NCBI GenBank assembly: GCA_002387565.1
Contig: DGJT01000012.1
Location: forward strand, 1-27,436
DNA from: Akkermansiaceae bacterium UBA4589
Lineage (GTDB): Bacteria > Verrucomicrobiota > Verrucomicrobiia > Verrucomicrobiales > Akkermansiaceae
Reading direction: 5' to 3'
Length of the DNA stretch: 27,436 bases
Shown here: piece after piece, positions 14,586-21,762 of the stretch
How positions within the stretch are numbered: the stretch's first letter is position 1
Layout of the letters: every line of letters begins with the position of its first letter
The notes under the pieces: generated by a model
The model's database searches: none
Told to the model about the DNA's origin: nothing
The model's input: only the letters and a program-made list of their open reading frames with translations
Position numbers and translations under genes: made by a program

Positions 14586-14653
14586 TAAATCCACCGCTAA
14601 TGGTAAGGGGAATGACCCTTATTTCAATAATCAATACCTTTAATAATAAAACT

Positions 14654-16498
14654 ATGAGTCAAGTAAAACCATTTGAAACCGAAGTACAACGTCTTTTGGA
14701 AATAGTGATTCATTCACTATACTCTAACCAAGAAGTCTTTTTACGTGAGTTAGTATCTAATGCTTCAGACGCTTCTGAAAAGCGCCGCTTTAAGCAACTC
14801 ACCGAAGGTGATAGCCAAGTAGCCTCAGACGAGTTAGTGATTAGTATTAAAGCTGACAACGAAGCCAAAACCCTCACTATCCAAGATAGAGGTATTGGTA
14901 TGACCGAAGAAGAGCTGATTAAAAATCTAGGTACCATTGCTCACTCAGGCACTAAGCAGCTCCTTGAATCAATCAAAGAGCAAAAAGACAAATCACCAGA
15001 AATGATTGGTCAGTTTGGGGTTGGTTTTTATTCAGCGTTTATGGTGGCTGACAAGGTAGAAGTGCTCAGTCGTAGCAGTATCGAAGGTTCAACTGGCTAC
15101 CGCTGGACAAGTGATGGGGTTACAGGTTACGAAATTGCAGAAGACGATAGTGCAGAAATTGGCAGTACGATTATTCTACATCTTAAAGAAGAAACCCAAG
15201 AATTCAGTGAGCAAGCTCGCATCGACGAATTGCTCAAACGTTACTCCAATTTTATCGGTTTCCCAATCGAGCTTAATGAAGAGCGTATCAATCAAGTCGA
15301 AGCGATTTGGTTGCAATCTAAATCATCACTCAAAGAGGAAGATTACCAAGAGTTCTACAAGTTTATTGCTCATGCGCATACAGACGCTCGTGCTTACCTC
15401 CACTTTAGTGCGGATGCACCATTGTCTATCAATACCTTACTCTTCCTTCCAGAGGAAAACCCTGAGCAGTTTGGCATGTCACAGATGAAACCAGGTGTGT
15501 CACTTTACTGCAAAAAAGTCCTTATTGATGCAGAGCCAGCTAACCTCTTGCCTGATTGGTTGAGATTCTTACGTGGTGTTGTGGACTGTGAGGATTTACC
15601 ACTCAACATCTCACGTGAGACCTTGCAGGATCACGGCTTAATCCAAAAGCTCAACAAGCTCGTCACCAAACGTGTGATTAAATTCCTCGAGAAAATCAAA
15701 AAAGATGACATCGAGAAATACGATGCCTTTTATGCCAGTTTCCAACGCTTCCTCAAGGAGGGTATAGCTACCAGTTTTGATCACAGAGAGCCACTCATTG
15801 GTCTCATGCGTTTTGAAACTACGATGACAGAGGCTGGACAACTCAGCCACTTCTCAGAGGTCATCGACCGCCAAACTACTGAACAACAGGAAAAGAAAAA
15901 ACTCTACTACCTCACAGGCACTAGCCGTGAAAGCGTGGAGAACAGCCCATTCCTAGAGGCCTTTAAACAAAAAGGTATCGAAGTGGTCTTCTTTACTGAC
16001 GCCATAGACGAATACCTCCTCGATAACATTCATGAGTACGCAGGTTATCAGCTGATTTCTGCGGCTACAGGTGATGTCGAAGTCGAAGCCGACCAAAGCA
16101 AGTCTAAACTCGCCAAAGCCAAAGCAGAAGACCTAGTCACATGGTTAGGTAAGAGCCTCAAAGATTTAGTAGGAGCCGTCAATATCTCAGAGCGCCTTGT
16201 GGGTAGCCCAGTGGCTGCTTATCCAGGAAAAGACTCACCAACACCTCAAATTAAATCGATGATGAAAGCCATGGGGCAACCCGTGCCAGAGAGCAAAGTA
16301 GATTTCGAAATCAACACCTCACATGCCTTAATCAAAGGTCTCTACGAAGTCAAAGAAAGCAATCCAAAACTAGCCAAACTCCTAGCCAAAGATTTGCTCA
16401 ACTCAGCACTACTAAGTGCAGATTTACTAGAGAAGCCACAAGAGGCGGCAGCGCAGTGGCAGAGTAACCTCCACGAGGTTATCAAGACGGTTAAGTAA
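14654..16498 (+). CDS. htpG: Molecular chaperone HtpG (Hsp90)
   Basis: Cytosolic ATP-dependent chaperone of the Hsp90 family. The N-terminal GHKL ATPase domain shows ELVSNASDAS (32-41, with Glu32, Asn36 and Asp39 of the ATP site), DRGIGMT, GTIAHSGTK and GQFGVGFYSAFMVAD. The middle domain has LPLNISRETLQ with its catalytic-loop Arg, and the C-terminal dimerisation domain is complete. An upstream in-frame ATG at 14600 would add 18 residues that do not look like Hsp90. The ATG at 14654 (MSQVKPFETEVQRLL) matches the family, giving 614 aa. It lies 130 nt downstream of pgsA. Confidence 0.95.
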   Translation: MSQVKPFETEVQRLLEIVIHSLYSNQEVFLRELVSNASDASEKRRFKQLTEGDSQVASDELVISIKADNEAKTLTIQDRGIGMTEEELIKNLGTIAHSGTKQLLESIKEQKDKSPEMIGQFGVGFYSAFMVADKVEVLSRSSIEGSTGYRWTSDGVTGYEIAEDDSAEIGSTIILHLKEETQEFSEQARIDELLKRYSNFIGFPIELNEERINQVEAIWLQSKSSLKEEDYQEFYKFIAHAHTDARAYLHFSADAPLSINTLLFLPEENPEQFGMSQMKPGVSLYCKKVLIDAEPANLLPDWLRFLRGVVDCEDLPLNISRETLQDHGLIQKLNKLVTKRVIKFLEKIKKDDIEKYDAFYASFQRFLKEGIATSFDHREPLIGLMRFETTMTEAGQLSHFSEVIDRQTTEQQEKKKLYYLTGTSRESVENSPFLEAFKQKGIEVVFFTDAIDEYLLDNIHEYAGYQLISAATGDVEVEADQSKSKLAKAKAEDLVTWLGKSLKDLVGAVNISERLVGSPVAAYPGKDSPTPQIKSMMKAMGQPVPESKVDFEINTSHALIKGLYEVKESNPKLAKLLAKDLLNSALLSADLLEKPQEAAAQWQSNLHEVIKTVK

Positions 16499-16529
16499 GG
16501 AGGCACTTTGAGTTATTAAGCGACTAGAC

Positions 16530-16612
16530 TCAGACGTGCGTAGTGCTCAGGAATGTCTTAATTCATTCCGCGCTACGGTTCTTCGCCTAGCCGCTTACTA
16601 ATCTCAAACCAT
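16530..16612 (+). repeat. Structured repeat, copy 3' of htpG
   Basis: GTAGTGC and GCGCTAC (outer arms, 16540-16546 and 16570-16576) enclose GGAATG and CATTCC (inner arms, 16550-16555 and 16564-16569). The tail GGTTCTTCG plus ATCTCAAACC aligns with the tail of the waaA inserts (GGTTCTTCG, ATCTAAAACC). The arm changes against waaA (GTAG/CTAC for GTGG/CCAC) are compensated. Confidence 0.75.
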
Positions 16613-16699
16613 TGAGCAATATCAATCGCTCAATTTTGCACTCCTTTGGTTAGTGGCATTGCCAATTCTGCCCCTCCTTTTGTGTGTTTAGCTGATAAT

Positions 16700-16882
16700 T
16701 GAGCTGAATGACTGCTTAGCTCATTATCCATTTTCCACTATTAACTCTCAATTAAAGCGGCAGCTTTTGCGCCTTTGCGGCTTGGCGTGAGGTTCTTATA
16801 TCTCACCCGAATAGCTTAAATCTCTAAGAGTTAGGAAGACAGTTTATGCTGTGCTTAGCTTACAATTCTCCATTCTCCACTA
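16700..16882. repeat. Gene-3'-end repeat downstream of waaA, with extra copy of the waaA tail
   Basis: The segment 16708-16770 (TGCTTAGCTCATTATCC through AAAGCGGCAGCTTTTGC) is repeated at 16847-16912, where it forms the last codons of waaA and its stop. Between them, 16770-16858 (GCGTGAGGTTCTTATATCTC, GAATAGCTTAAAT, TTATGCTGTGCTTAGCT) matches 10470-10545 near nth. The 16613-16700 stretch shows nothing I recognise. Confidence 0.75.
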
Positions 16883-18583
16883 TCAACTTTCAATTAAAGC
16901 GGCAGCTTTTGCTGTCGCGCCTTGGTGCTTGGCGAGGACTTGGTGGGCGGCTTGGAGTTGTTGCTGTGCTATTTGTGGGTAGCTAATGTGCTGTTTGATA
17001 GAGCGTCTGACTTGCTCGTGCATGTCGGCGAGCTCGTGGTTTTCTGATTTAGGAAGTTCGCTACAGTAGCTAATCGCATTGGCCTCTTTGAGCTCAGAGA
17101 TGAGAGGTTCAAAATTGCTCATGTAAGGGCCACAGATAATAGGCACGTTGTGTTGCAGCGGTTCGATGGGATTTTGCCCGCCTTTTTTGAGAAAGCTTTT
17201 GCCGATAATAGCCAGATCACTACGCTCTAACCATTGGGCTACCTGTCCCGTCTTATTCACTAATTGGTAATCACGATTGAGTTCGAAATCATATTCCGCA
17301 AGATGCTCTACAATGTCAGGGCAACGCTCTACATGACGTGGGATAATGATGAACTCGAGCTCAGGTGTTTGAGTTTGCTCTTCCTCAGCTTCGACTGCGA
17401 GTTCCTCACGTAACTCTGCAATGAAGGCCATTAATAAGAGTTCCTCATCAGCGTGGCTACTGACTAAACAAATAGTAAAATGGTTGCTTTTAGCGATAGC
17501 GAGCTCTTCCTCAGATTGATGACTACTCGTCACTTGCTTCGCAAGCGCGTCACTACGTTCCTGTCTAAAATTACTTGGTAATTGTTGTCGTGGTGCTCGA
17601 GTATCATTTGTTATACACTGTGCGCCACGGTTCTTCGTCATAGGCTCGCTCTCATCTAAAACCGCTTGTTGCACAAGCTTCAACTCATTTTTTGGAGTTA
17701 GATTTGGATTGTGTGCATTCTCAATAGAACAGTTGTCGTACTTGATGTTACCAGTGAGGTGGAGTTGCTCTGTTTTAAAACCGAGTTGTTGCCAACGTTC
17801 CACATCTCTATCAAAGCTTACGGAGATGTACTCAAGGCTCATCCAATGTGGGGCTTGTCCTATTTTATTAATTAGCTGCTTGTATTTAAGCATGCGACTG
17901 TATGACTTGTCAGATAAGCGTGCATTGATAAGAACGGCGGGGATATCAAGCTTGGAGGCGCTATAAAGTAAGTTAGGCCAAAGTTCCGACTCAATAAGAA
18001 TGAGTTGCTTAGGTGCAAAGCGTTGTAAAACACTTCTGGTAAGTATGCTAAAATCAAATGGGGCGTAAATGAGAGTCACTTTAGCCTCTAAACTGGAGCT
18101 GTTTTTTATGGTATCATGAGCTAACCACCATGCTGTGGAGGTGGTCACAGCTAGGGTAAAATGGTTGTTTAAATGGTTGATTTTAGCGATAGCGACCTCT
18201 TCCTCAGACTGACGTGGTGCTCGAGTATCATTTGTTATACACTGTGCTCCACGGTTCTTCGTCATAGGCTCGCTCTCATCTAAAACCGCTTGTTGCACAA
18301 GCTTCAACTCATTTTGGGAATTCAGAGGTTGGTTGCTGTTTCTAGAAAGAGAGAGCTCTTTGATAAGTTTGAGGGCGATTTGCACCTCTCCTACACTGAC
18401 TGCATGAATATAAATGCCACCTTTGTTGGCTGATTCAGCTAATTGGTCGTAGAAGCCAAAGCGCTGTTTGATACCTGTGCCAAGACCATTACGTTGGCAC
18501 ATCTTGCGTATCCAACCAGCTGCAGCTAGAGGTAAACTAAGAGCCAAGAGTAGTTCGTAGAGGAAACGGGCTAGATAGGCCAT
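16883..18583 (-). CDS. waaA: Kdo transferase (3-deoxy-D-manno-octulosonic acid transferase) with two in-frame repeat inserts
   Basis: Inner-membrane glycosyltransferase (GT30) that adds Kdo to lipid IVA. It has an N-terminal membrane anchor (about 8-26), IHAVSVGEV (59-67) with the likely catalytic Glu, YAPFD (173-177), LIESELWPNLL (196-206), NARLSDKS (220-227), TGNIKYD (277-283), IIIPRHVER (412-420) and GKSFLKKGGQNPIEP (461-475). Family members are about 420-430 aa; this one is 566. The excess is two inserts sharing an identical 35-residue block (91-125 and 299-333, starting NELKLVQQAV) and a SEEE[VL]AIAK block. The second insert has 23 extra residues between them. They fall in a helix-strand loop and in the interdomain linker, and the conserved motifs are undisturbed, so the enzyme may still work. 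It begins 5 nt after the upstream gene. Confidence 0.93.
   Translation of the reverse strand: MAYLARFLYELLLALSLPLAAAGWIRKMCQRNGLGTGIKQRFGFYDQLAESANKGGIYIHAVSVGEVQIALKLIKELSLSRNSNQPLNSQNELKLVQQAVLDESEPMTKNRGAQCITNDTRAPRQSEEEVAIAKINHLNNHFTLAVTTSTAWWLAHDTIKNSSSLEAKVTLIYAPFDFSILTRSVLQRFAPKQLILIESELWPNLLYSASKLDIPAVLINARLSDKSYSRMLKYKQLINKIGQAPHWMSLEYISVSFDRDVERWQQLGFKTEQLHLTGNIKYDNCSIENAHNPNLTPKNELKLVQQAVLDESEPMTKNRGAQCITNDTRAPRQQLPSNFRQERSDALAKQVTSSHQSEEELAIAKSNHFTICLVSSHADEELLLMAFIAELREELAVEAEEEQTQTPELEFIIIPRHVERCPDIVEHLAEYDFELNRDYQLVNKTGQVAQWLERSDLAIIGKSFLKKGGQNPIEPLQHNVPIICGPYMSNFEPLISELKEANAISYCSELPKSENHELADMHEQVRRSIKQHISYPQIAQQQLQAAHQVLAKHQGATAKAAALIES
17477..17690 (-). repeat. In-frame structured repeat insert 2 inside waaA
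   Basis: About 214 nt coding residues roughly 299-368 of WaaA. In plus-strand order it has a left part (AAATGGTTGCTTTTAGCGA, 17478-17496), a hairpin part with CTTGC-TTC-GCAAG (17533-17545) and AATTAC-TTG-GTAATT (17569-17583), and a core of GTGGTGC...GCGCCAC (17590-17628) with its GGTTCTTCG tail ending in CAACTCATTT. All parts recur elsewhere in the window. Confidence 0.85.
18157..18314 (-). repeat. In-frame structured repeat insert 1 inside waaA
   Basis: Codes residues roughly 91-140 of WaaA. Over the shared block 18209-18313 it differs from insert 2 at a single base (T for G at 18248, synonymous). The hairpin part present in insert 2 is missing here. The left end AAATGGTTG occurs twice in succession (18158 and 18171). 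Confidence 0.85.
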
Positions 18584-18588
18584 AACGC

Positions 18589-19107
18589 TTAAATAAGACC
18601 TCGGCGCTTGAGATCAAATTGATTGATGTCATAAGAGCTTGAGCAAAGTTGCATACTAAAATGTAGCAGGCAAAATTCCCAGTTTTCATCGATGCCTTGG
18701 ATGACGGTTGTCAGAGGGTTATCCTTGGCTTGTTGTTCGGTGAGTATGTTATTACTTACGGTTTCCAGACTGTCATGCACAATAGATTCAACTAGATTGT
18801 TGCACTGGATATTAAACCCATACTGGAGAAAACTGACATCTTTGATTTGTTTCTTAATGGCATCAAGAAACTCGTGAGCATCAGAACTAAAACCCTCTAG
18901 CTCTATACTAGGGTTGGGTTTAATAATCTGAGGTTTTTGAGCAATGATTTGCCCCTCGCGAACTCTGATTTGATTCACTTCATCCATGAGCGGAGTGATG
19001 AGAATGAAGTTAAAGCGTGTACTACCAAAAGTATCGATTTGACGGTCGACTTGTTTGAGAATCTTGGTTTTCTCTAAAGTATAGGTAATATGTTCGTTGA
19101 GTTCCAT
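18589..19107 (-). CDS. Conserved hypothetical protein upstream of waaA
   Basis: 172 aa, soluble, with no signal peptide or membrane segment. I recognise no named domain. Features are ITYTLEKTKIL near the start, then IDTFGSTRFNFILITPLMDEVNQIRVREG, which looks like a conserved core, a helical acidic centre, and VIQGIDENWEFCLLHF before a C-terminal LKRRGLI. The pattern looks like a conserved protein rather than a random frame. It ends 5 nt before waaA, so the two are probably translationally coupled, and it has its own promoter. Function unknown. Confidence 0.8.
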   Translation of the reverse strand: MELNEHITYTLEKTKILKQVDRQIDTFGSTRFNFILITPLMDEVNQIRVREGQIIAQKPQIIKPNPSIELEGFSSDAHEFLDAIKKQIKDVSFLQYGFNIQCNNLVESIVHDSLETVSNNILTEQQAKDNPLTTVIQGIDENWEFCLLHFSMQLCSSSYDINQFDLKRRGLI

Positions 19108-19126
19108 TGTGATAAATCAGAGTGCG

Positions 19127-19156
19127 ACTTTAGCAGTTTTTTGGAAAGGTTGTCAA
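19127..19156 (-). promoter_or_regulatory. Promoter of the hypothetical-waaA operon
   Basis: Minus strand TTGACA (19156-19151), an 18-bp spacer and TAAAGT (19132-19127). The predicted start near 19120 leaves only about 12-13 nt before the ATG at 19107, too short for a usual Shine-Dalgarno leader. Confidence 0.65.
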
Positions 19157-19191
19157 ATGAAGAGCGAATCCGACTACAGATTTAGGGTAAG

Positions 19192-19226
19192 AAAAAGCCC
19201 ACAAAGTAAAACTTTGTGGGCTTTTT
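19192..19226 (-). terminator. Intrinsic terminator of acpP (bidirectional)
   Basis: A perfect 15-bp inverted repeat (AAAAAGCCCACAAAG and its complement) around a 5-nt loop, with A/T tails that give U runs on both strands. It lies 20 nt past the acpP stop and ends upstream of the waaA operon promoter. Confidence 0.92.
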
Positions 19227-19246
19227 AATAAGAAGTAACCTTCGAA

Positions 19247-19480
19247 TTAAGAAGCTTCTTCGATGTAAGTAACTACGTCACCTACTGAGAGAAGTTTCTC
19301 TGCGTCTTCTTCTGGTACTTCGATATCGAATTCTTCTTCAAAAGCCATTACAAGCTCAACCACGTCGAGTGAATCAGCACCTAAATCTTCGATGAATTTT
19401 GCTTCAAGTGTAACTTGATCTTCATTTACGTCAAGCTGGTCGACGATAATACTAGTAACTTTGTTTTGGATGTCAGACAT
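19247..19480 (-). CDS. acpP: Acyl carrier protein
   Basis: Carries growing acyl chains on 4'-phosphopantetheine for fatty acid, phospholipid and lipid A synthesis. The 77 aa are acidic, with the attachment Ser37 in GADSLDVVEL and the usual LVMAFEEEFDIEVPEEDAEKL helix II-III region. The frame continues 28 codons upstream to 19564, but MSDIQNKVTSII is the standard N-terminus, so the start is set at 19480. An AATTATT leader precedes the ATG, without a Shine-Dalgarno motif. The usual fabD/fabG/fabF neighbours are absent. Both promoter and terminator candidates are present, so it is probably a single-gene unit. Confidence 0.96.
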   Translation of the reverse strand: MSDIQNKVTSIIVDQLDVNEDQVTLEAKFIEDLGADSLDVVELVMAFEEEFDIEVPEEDAEKLLSVGDVVTYIEEAS

Positions 19481-19493
19481 AATAATTAAATTA

Positions 19494-19521
19494 ATTTTAA
19501 GTGAATGGTGGTTATTGCTAA
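19494..19521 (-). promoter_or_regulatory. Candidate promoter of acpP
   Basis: Minus strand TTAGCA (19521-19516), a 16-bp spacer and TAAAAT (19499-19494). It is a moderate match in the gap between the two-TM protein gene and acpP. Confidence 0.4.
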
Positions 19522-19566
19522 CCTTGTTCTTCCCCAAAGAAACCTTTTTGGACGAACTTGCCAAGT

Positions 19567-20355
19567 CTATTTTTTATTTTTTTTCATATTTTTTTTGATG
19601 TAGTTGACAAGGTTTTCGCTGGAGACTTGCTTGCTGTCATCAAAACCACCATAAACAAAGCCATCTAAACGTAGTTTTTTGGCTTTATGGTTGGCATTTA
19701 AATAGTGTAAATAAGCGATGCCTTTTGTCTCCCATTTTTGATCCTGCAACTCCACCCATTGCTCTTGAGGGATAGTTAGATGCATAAAAGCTAAATCGCC
19801 GTTTTCCGTAATTCTTAGTGTTTGCTTGCTCAAAAATAGGGTGATGATAATACCTAAGGCAACAAGTACTAGGCAGGCATAAAAGCAGATGATTTGCATT
19901 TCAATTTGTTTGAGCGTGTAGGCGTGATCTGGCTCGTGACTGGCCTGAAAAGGGTAGTCAGCGGAGTAGGTCTCCCAGAGTTTCCATGCTGGGATTTTCT
20001 GGTAAGTTTGATTAGGGTTGTCTGCTAACTGATAGAGGATGGTTGGCCACTTGGCATTGAGGTCAGCTTGCTCGCTAATCACGGCGTAGCCTTCTTCTGG
20101 CCAGACAGGTTCTTGAGCGTCAATCCAAGCTTTCCAGCTTTCTTTGGTTAAGTTGTTGTTTTGGATGAGTTCATTGTACTTCTCTCCCGCGATTTTGAAG
20201 GGTTGGTAGCTATAATACTCCCAGTTTTTCTCTTTGTACTTTTTTGTGCCATCGATATAAAAAGCAACGGCAAAAATAGCTAAAAGAACTGTAATGGCCC
20301 CGATGCGCAGCAAAAACCAAGGAGTTATTTTGCAGATGATGGGTAGAGAAGACAT
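19567..20355 (-). CDS. Two-TM membrane protein of unknown function
   Basis: 262 aa. Hydrophobic segments at about 13-34 and 153-176 suggest an inner-membrane protein. A 118-residue loop between them (Trp/Tyr/Pro-rich, probably periplasmic) is followed by a C-terminal cytosolic part. The latter (LRITENGDLAFMHLTIPQEQ, then VELQDQKWETKGIAYLHYL, KLRLDGFVYGG) resembles bacterial PH-like domains in its strand pattern and its W..KGIA...Y...LDGF core; that is inference. The C-terminus is a lysine-rich tail (NYIKKNMKKNKK). It starts 20 nt after the LysM gene and is likely co-transcribed with it. Confidence 0.75.
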   Translation of the reverse strand: MSSLPIICKITPWFLLRIGAITVLLAIFAVAFYIDGTKKYKEKNWEYYSYQPFKIAGEKYNELIQNNNLTKESWKAWIDAQEPVWPEEGYAVISEQADLNAKWPTILYQLADNPNQTYQKIPAWKLWETYSADYPFQASHEPDHAYTLKQIEMQIICFYACLVLVALGIIITLFLSKQTLRITENGDLAFMHLTIPQEQWVELQDQKWETKGIAYLHYLNANHKAKKLRLDGFVYGGFDDSKQVSSENLVNYIKKNMKKNKK

Positions 20356-20375
20356 AGGATTAGAAAAGTTAATTT

Positions 20376-21248
20376 TTAAATAAAGGTAATAGTGTTACCC
20401 TCTCTAAGTAATAGGGTGAGGTCTTCCATATCTAGAGGGTCGAGGTAGATGCCGTCAATCTTAGTTTGAGGGTCTTTAAAACGGTTGTCAGAAATATCTA
20501 GCTGAATACTCTTAATCCTAAAACGTTTAAAGGCTTCTAAGTAGCCTTCTTTTTGGAGTTCATAATTGTTGCCATCTTTTTGCGCTAGAAATTGCCCCAA
20601 CTGATAAGGTCTCTTAGTTTTGATGTGTGTGCGCTCACGAATGATTTCTACAGGAAAAGCACAGAGAAAATTATCTTGGTCATAGAGAGAAAGAGAACTC
20701 TCCTTGAGATTGACAATGATGTTGTAATTAAGAGGCTTAATAATGAGCTCGCTTCCAGCATAGAGGTTAAAGTTAGACATGCTGTTTAGGTAATAGATGC
20801 TGCGTAGAGTCGTACTGTTCCTCGATGAAATTTTGCTCAAACTGTCTCCTGAAGCAACTTGGTAAATGAGCTTGTCTTCTAAGTAGTTAGGGTTGAGCCA
20901 TTGGCTGACTTTCCTTGAAGCTATCCAGGCGTCGATTTTGTGACTTAAGCTTTCTTCTTGGCTATACTTGCGCGCTTGGGATAGGGCCTCATCAATGAGG
21001 TAGTCTTGGCCTAAGTTAGAGGCTTTGAGAGCTTGTGAGTAATGTTGTTCAGCTAGCTGTTGGTTAAGGTCGTTTTTAAGGTAAGGGTGACTCGCGAGTT
21101 GTTCTTTCCATAGAGTTTCACCTTGTTTAGTAATATTAACACTACCAGAGTAAGGCAGGGTGAGAGCCAAATAGATACACGCTAGCATAATGAGCCCGAG
21201 TACGAGCCTAAAACCCAAAGAGAGGTGATGAAAAAAACGGTAGCGCAT
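20376..21248 (-). CDS. LysM protein with degenerate L,D-transpeptidase (YkuD) domain
   Basis: 290-aa envelope protein. A membrane anchor or signal sequence lies at about 11-33. A helical linker follows, then one LysM peptidoglycan-binding domain (about 127-171, YQVASGDSLSKISSRN to LYAGSELIIKP), then a YkuD-like fold starting NIIVNLKESSLSLYD (176-190). The active-site region is altered. The H-x(n)-S-H-G-C pattern of real transpeptidases aligns with SIQLDISDN (247-255) and KIDGIYLDPLDMEDL (263-277), so the catalytic Cys and His are missing while the LYDLV.GT.V.I-like ending (LTLLLREGNTITFI) remains. It probably binds peptidoglycan without cross-linking it. Confidence 0.8.
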   Translation of the reverse strand: MRYRFFHHLSLGFRLVLGLIMLACIYLALTLPYSGSVNITKQGETLWKEQLASHPYLKNDLNQQLAEQHYSQALKASNLGQDYLIDEALSQARKYSQEESLSHKIDAWIASRKVSQWLNPNYLEDKLIYQVASGDSLSKISSRNSTTLRSIYYLNSMSNFNLYAGSELIIKPLNYNIIVNLKESSLSLYDQDNFLCAFPVEIIRERTHIKTKRPYQLGQFLAQKDGNNYELQKEGYLEAFKRFRIKSIQLDISDNRFKDPQTKIDGIYLDPLDMEDLTLLLREGNTITFI

Positions 21249-21270
21249 ATAATGAGTAGATAGCTATGGC

Positions 21271-21612
21271 TTAGCCTGGAGGCCATGTGAGTGAGCGGCC
21301 AGCGAGTAAGTGTAAGTGCAAGTGGTCTACAGTTTGTCCTCCATCAGATCCATGATTGATAGTCACTCTAAACCCATCACTGGCAAACCCTTGTTGCTGG
21401 GCAATAGTCGGAATAGTCACCATAAGATGACCAAGGATTTGCGCGTCTTGTGCTTGGGCGAGGCCTATGCCTGTAATGACTTTTTTAGGGACCAAAAGTA
21501 AGTGGGTTGGCGCTTGCGGTTCTATATCTTTAAAGCAGATGCAAATATCATCTTCGTAGACAATGTCAGCGGGTATTTCACGGGCGATGATTTTTTCAAA
21601 TAAAGTGCTCAT
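21271..21612 (-). CDS. HIT-family protein (HINT/PKCI-like nucleotide hydrolase)
   Basis: Histidine-triad protein of the HinT subgroup, which hydrolyses purine nucleoside phosphoramidates such as AMP-lysine. The triad is His97, His99 and His101 in VDHLHLHLLAGR, and FKDIEPQAPTHLLLVPKK (27-44) is the usual upstream region. I chose the start at 21612 (MSTLFEKIIARE), giving 113 aa; the open frame extends 16 codons farther, but those residues do not fit the family. Its promoter is well defined. It is divergent from the spermidine-synthase-like gene. Confidence 0.92.
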   Translation of the reverse strand: MSTLFEKIIAREIPADIVYEDDICICFKDIEPQAPTHLLLVPKKVITGIGLAQAQDAQILGHLMVTIPTIAQQQGFASDGFRVTINHGSDGGQTVDHLHLHLLAGRSLTWPPG

Positions 21613-21641
21613 ATTAAGAAGTCTAAGAGGAATACGGTTTG

Positions 21642-21670
21642 AATATAAATAGATAATCAAAAATTGACAA
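21642..21670 (-). promoter_or_regulatory. Promoter of the HIT gene
   Basis: Minus strand TTGTCA (21670-21665), a 17-bp spacer and TATATT (21647-21642). Both hexamers match the consensus at 5 of 6 positions. The predicted leader to the 21612 ATG is about 22 nt, which also supports that start. Confidence 0.65.
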
Positions 21671-21762
21671 TGTATAAATTGACTTATACCTTGATTCTAG
21701 AATGAGTAAGGACAGTTGCTGTCTGTGTTATTTTTTAAAGTGCTCAAATTATTAATTTTACC

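Noticed and set aside
14524..14653. CIRCE element or heat-shock promoter before htpG
   Set aside because: No TTAGCACTC-N9-GAGTGCTAA pattern. Only a weak inverted repeat was found and listed separately.
14600..14653. Upstream start for htpG adding 18 residues
   Set aside because: The added residues do not resemble Hsp90 N-termini; the ATG at 14654 fits the family.
17477..18314. Repeats in waaA as an assembly artefact or frameshift
   Set aside because: Both copies keep the frame, sit at different places with different flanks, and differ in content (23 extra residues in one). Related but diverged copies exist elsewhere, so an artefact is unlikely, though long reads would settle it.
9041..18314. 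CRISPR array
   Set aside because: The repeats are unevenly spaced, diverged, and lack regular spacers or cas genes.
21711..21723. GACAG-TTG-CTGTC hairpin as a member of the repeat family
   Set aside because: It has the same 3-nt loop style, but no flanking sequence matches the other copies.
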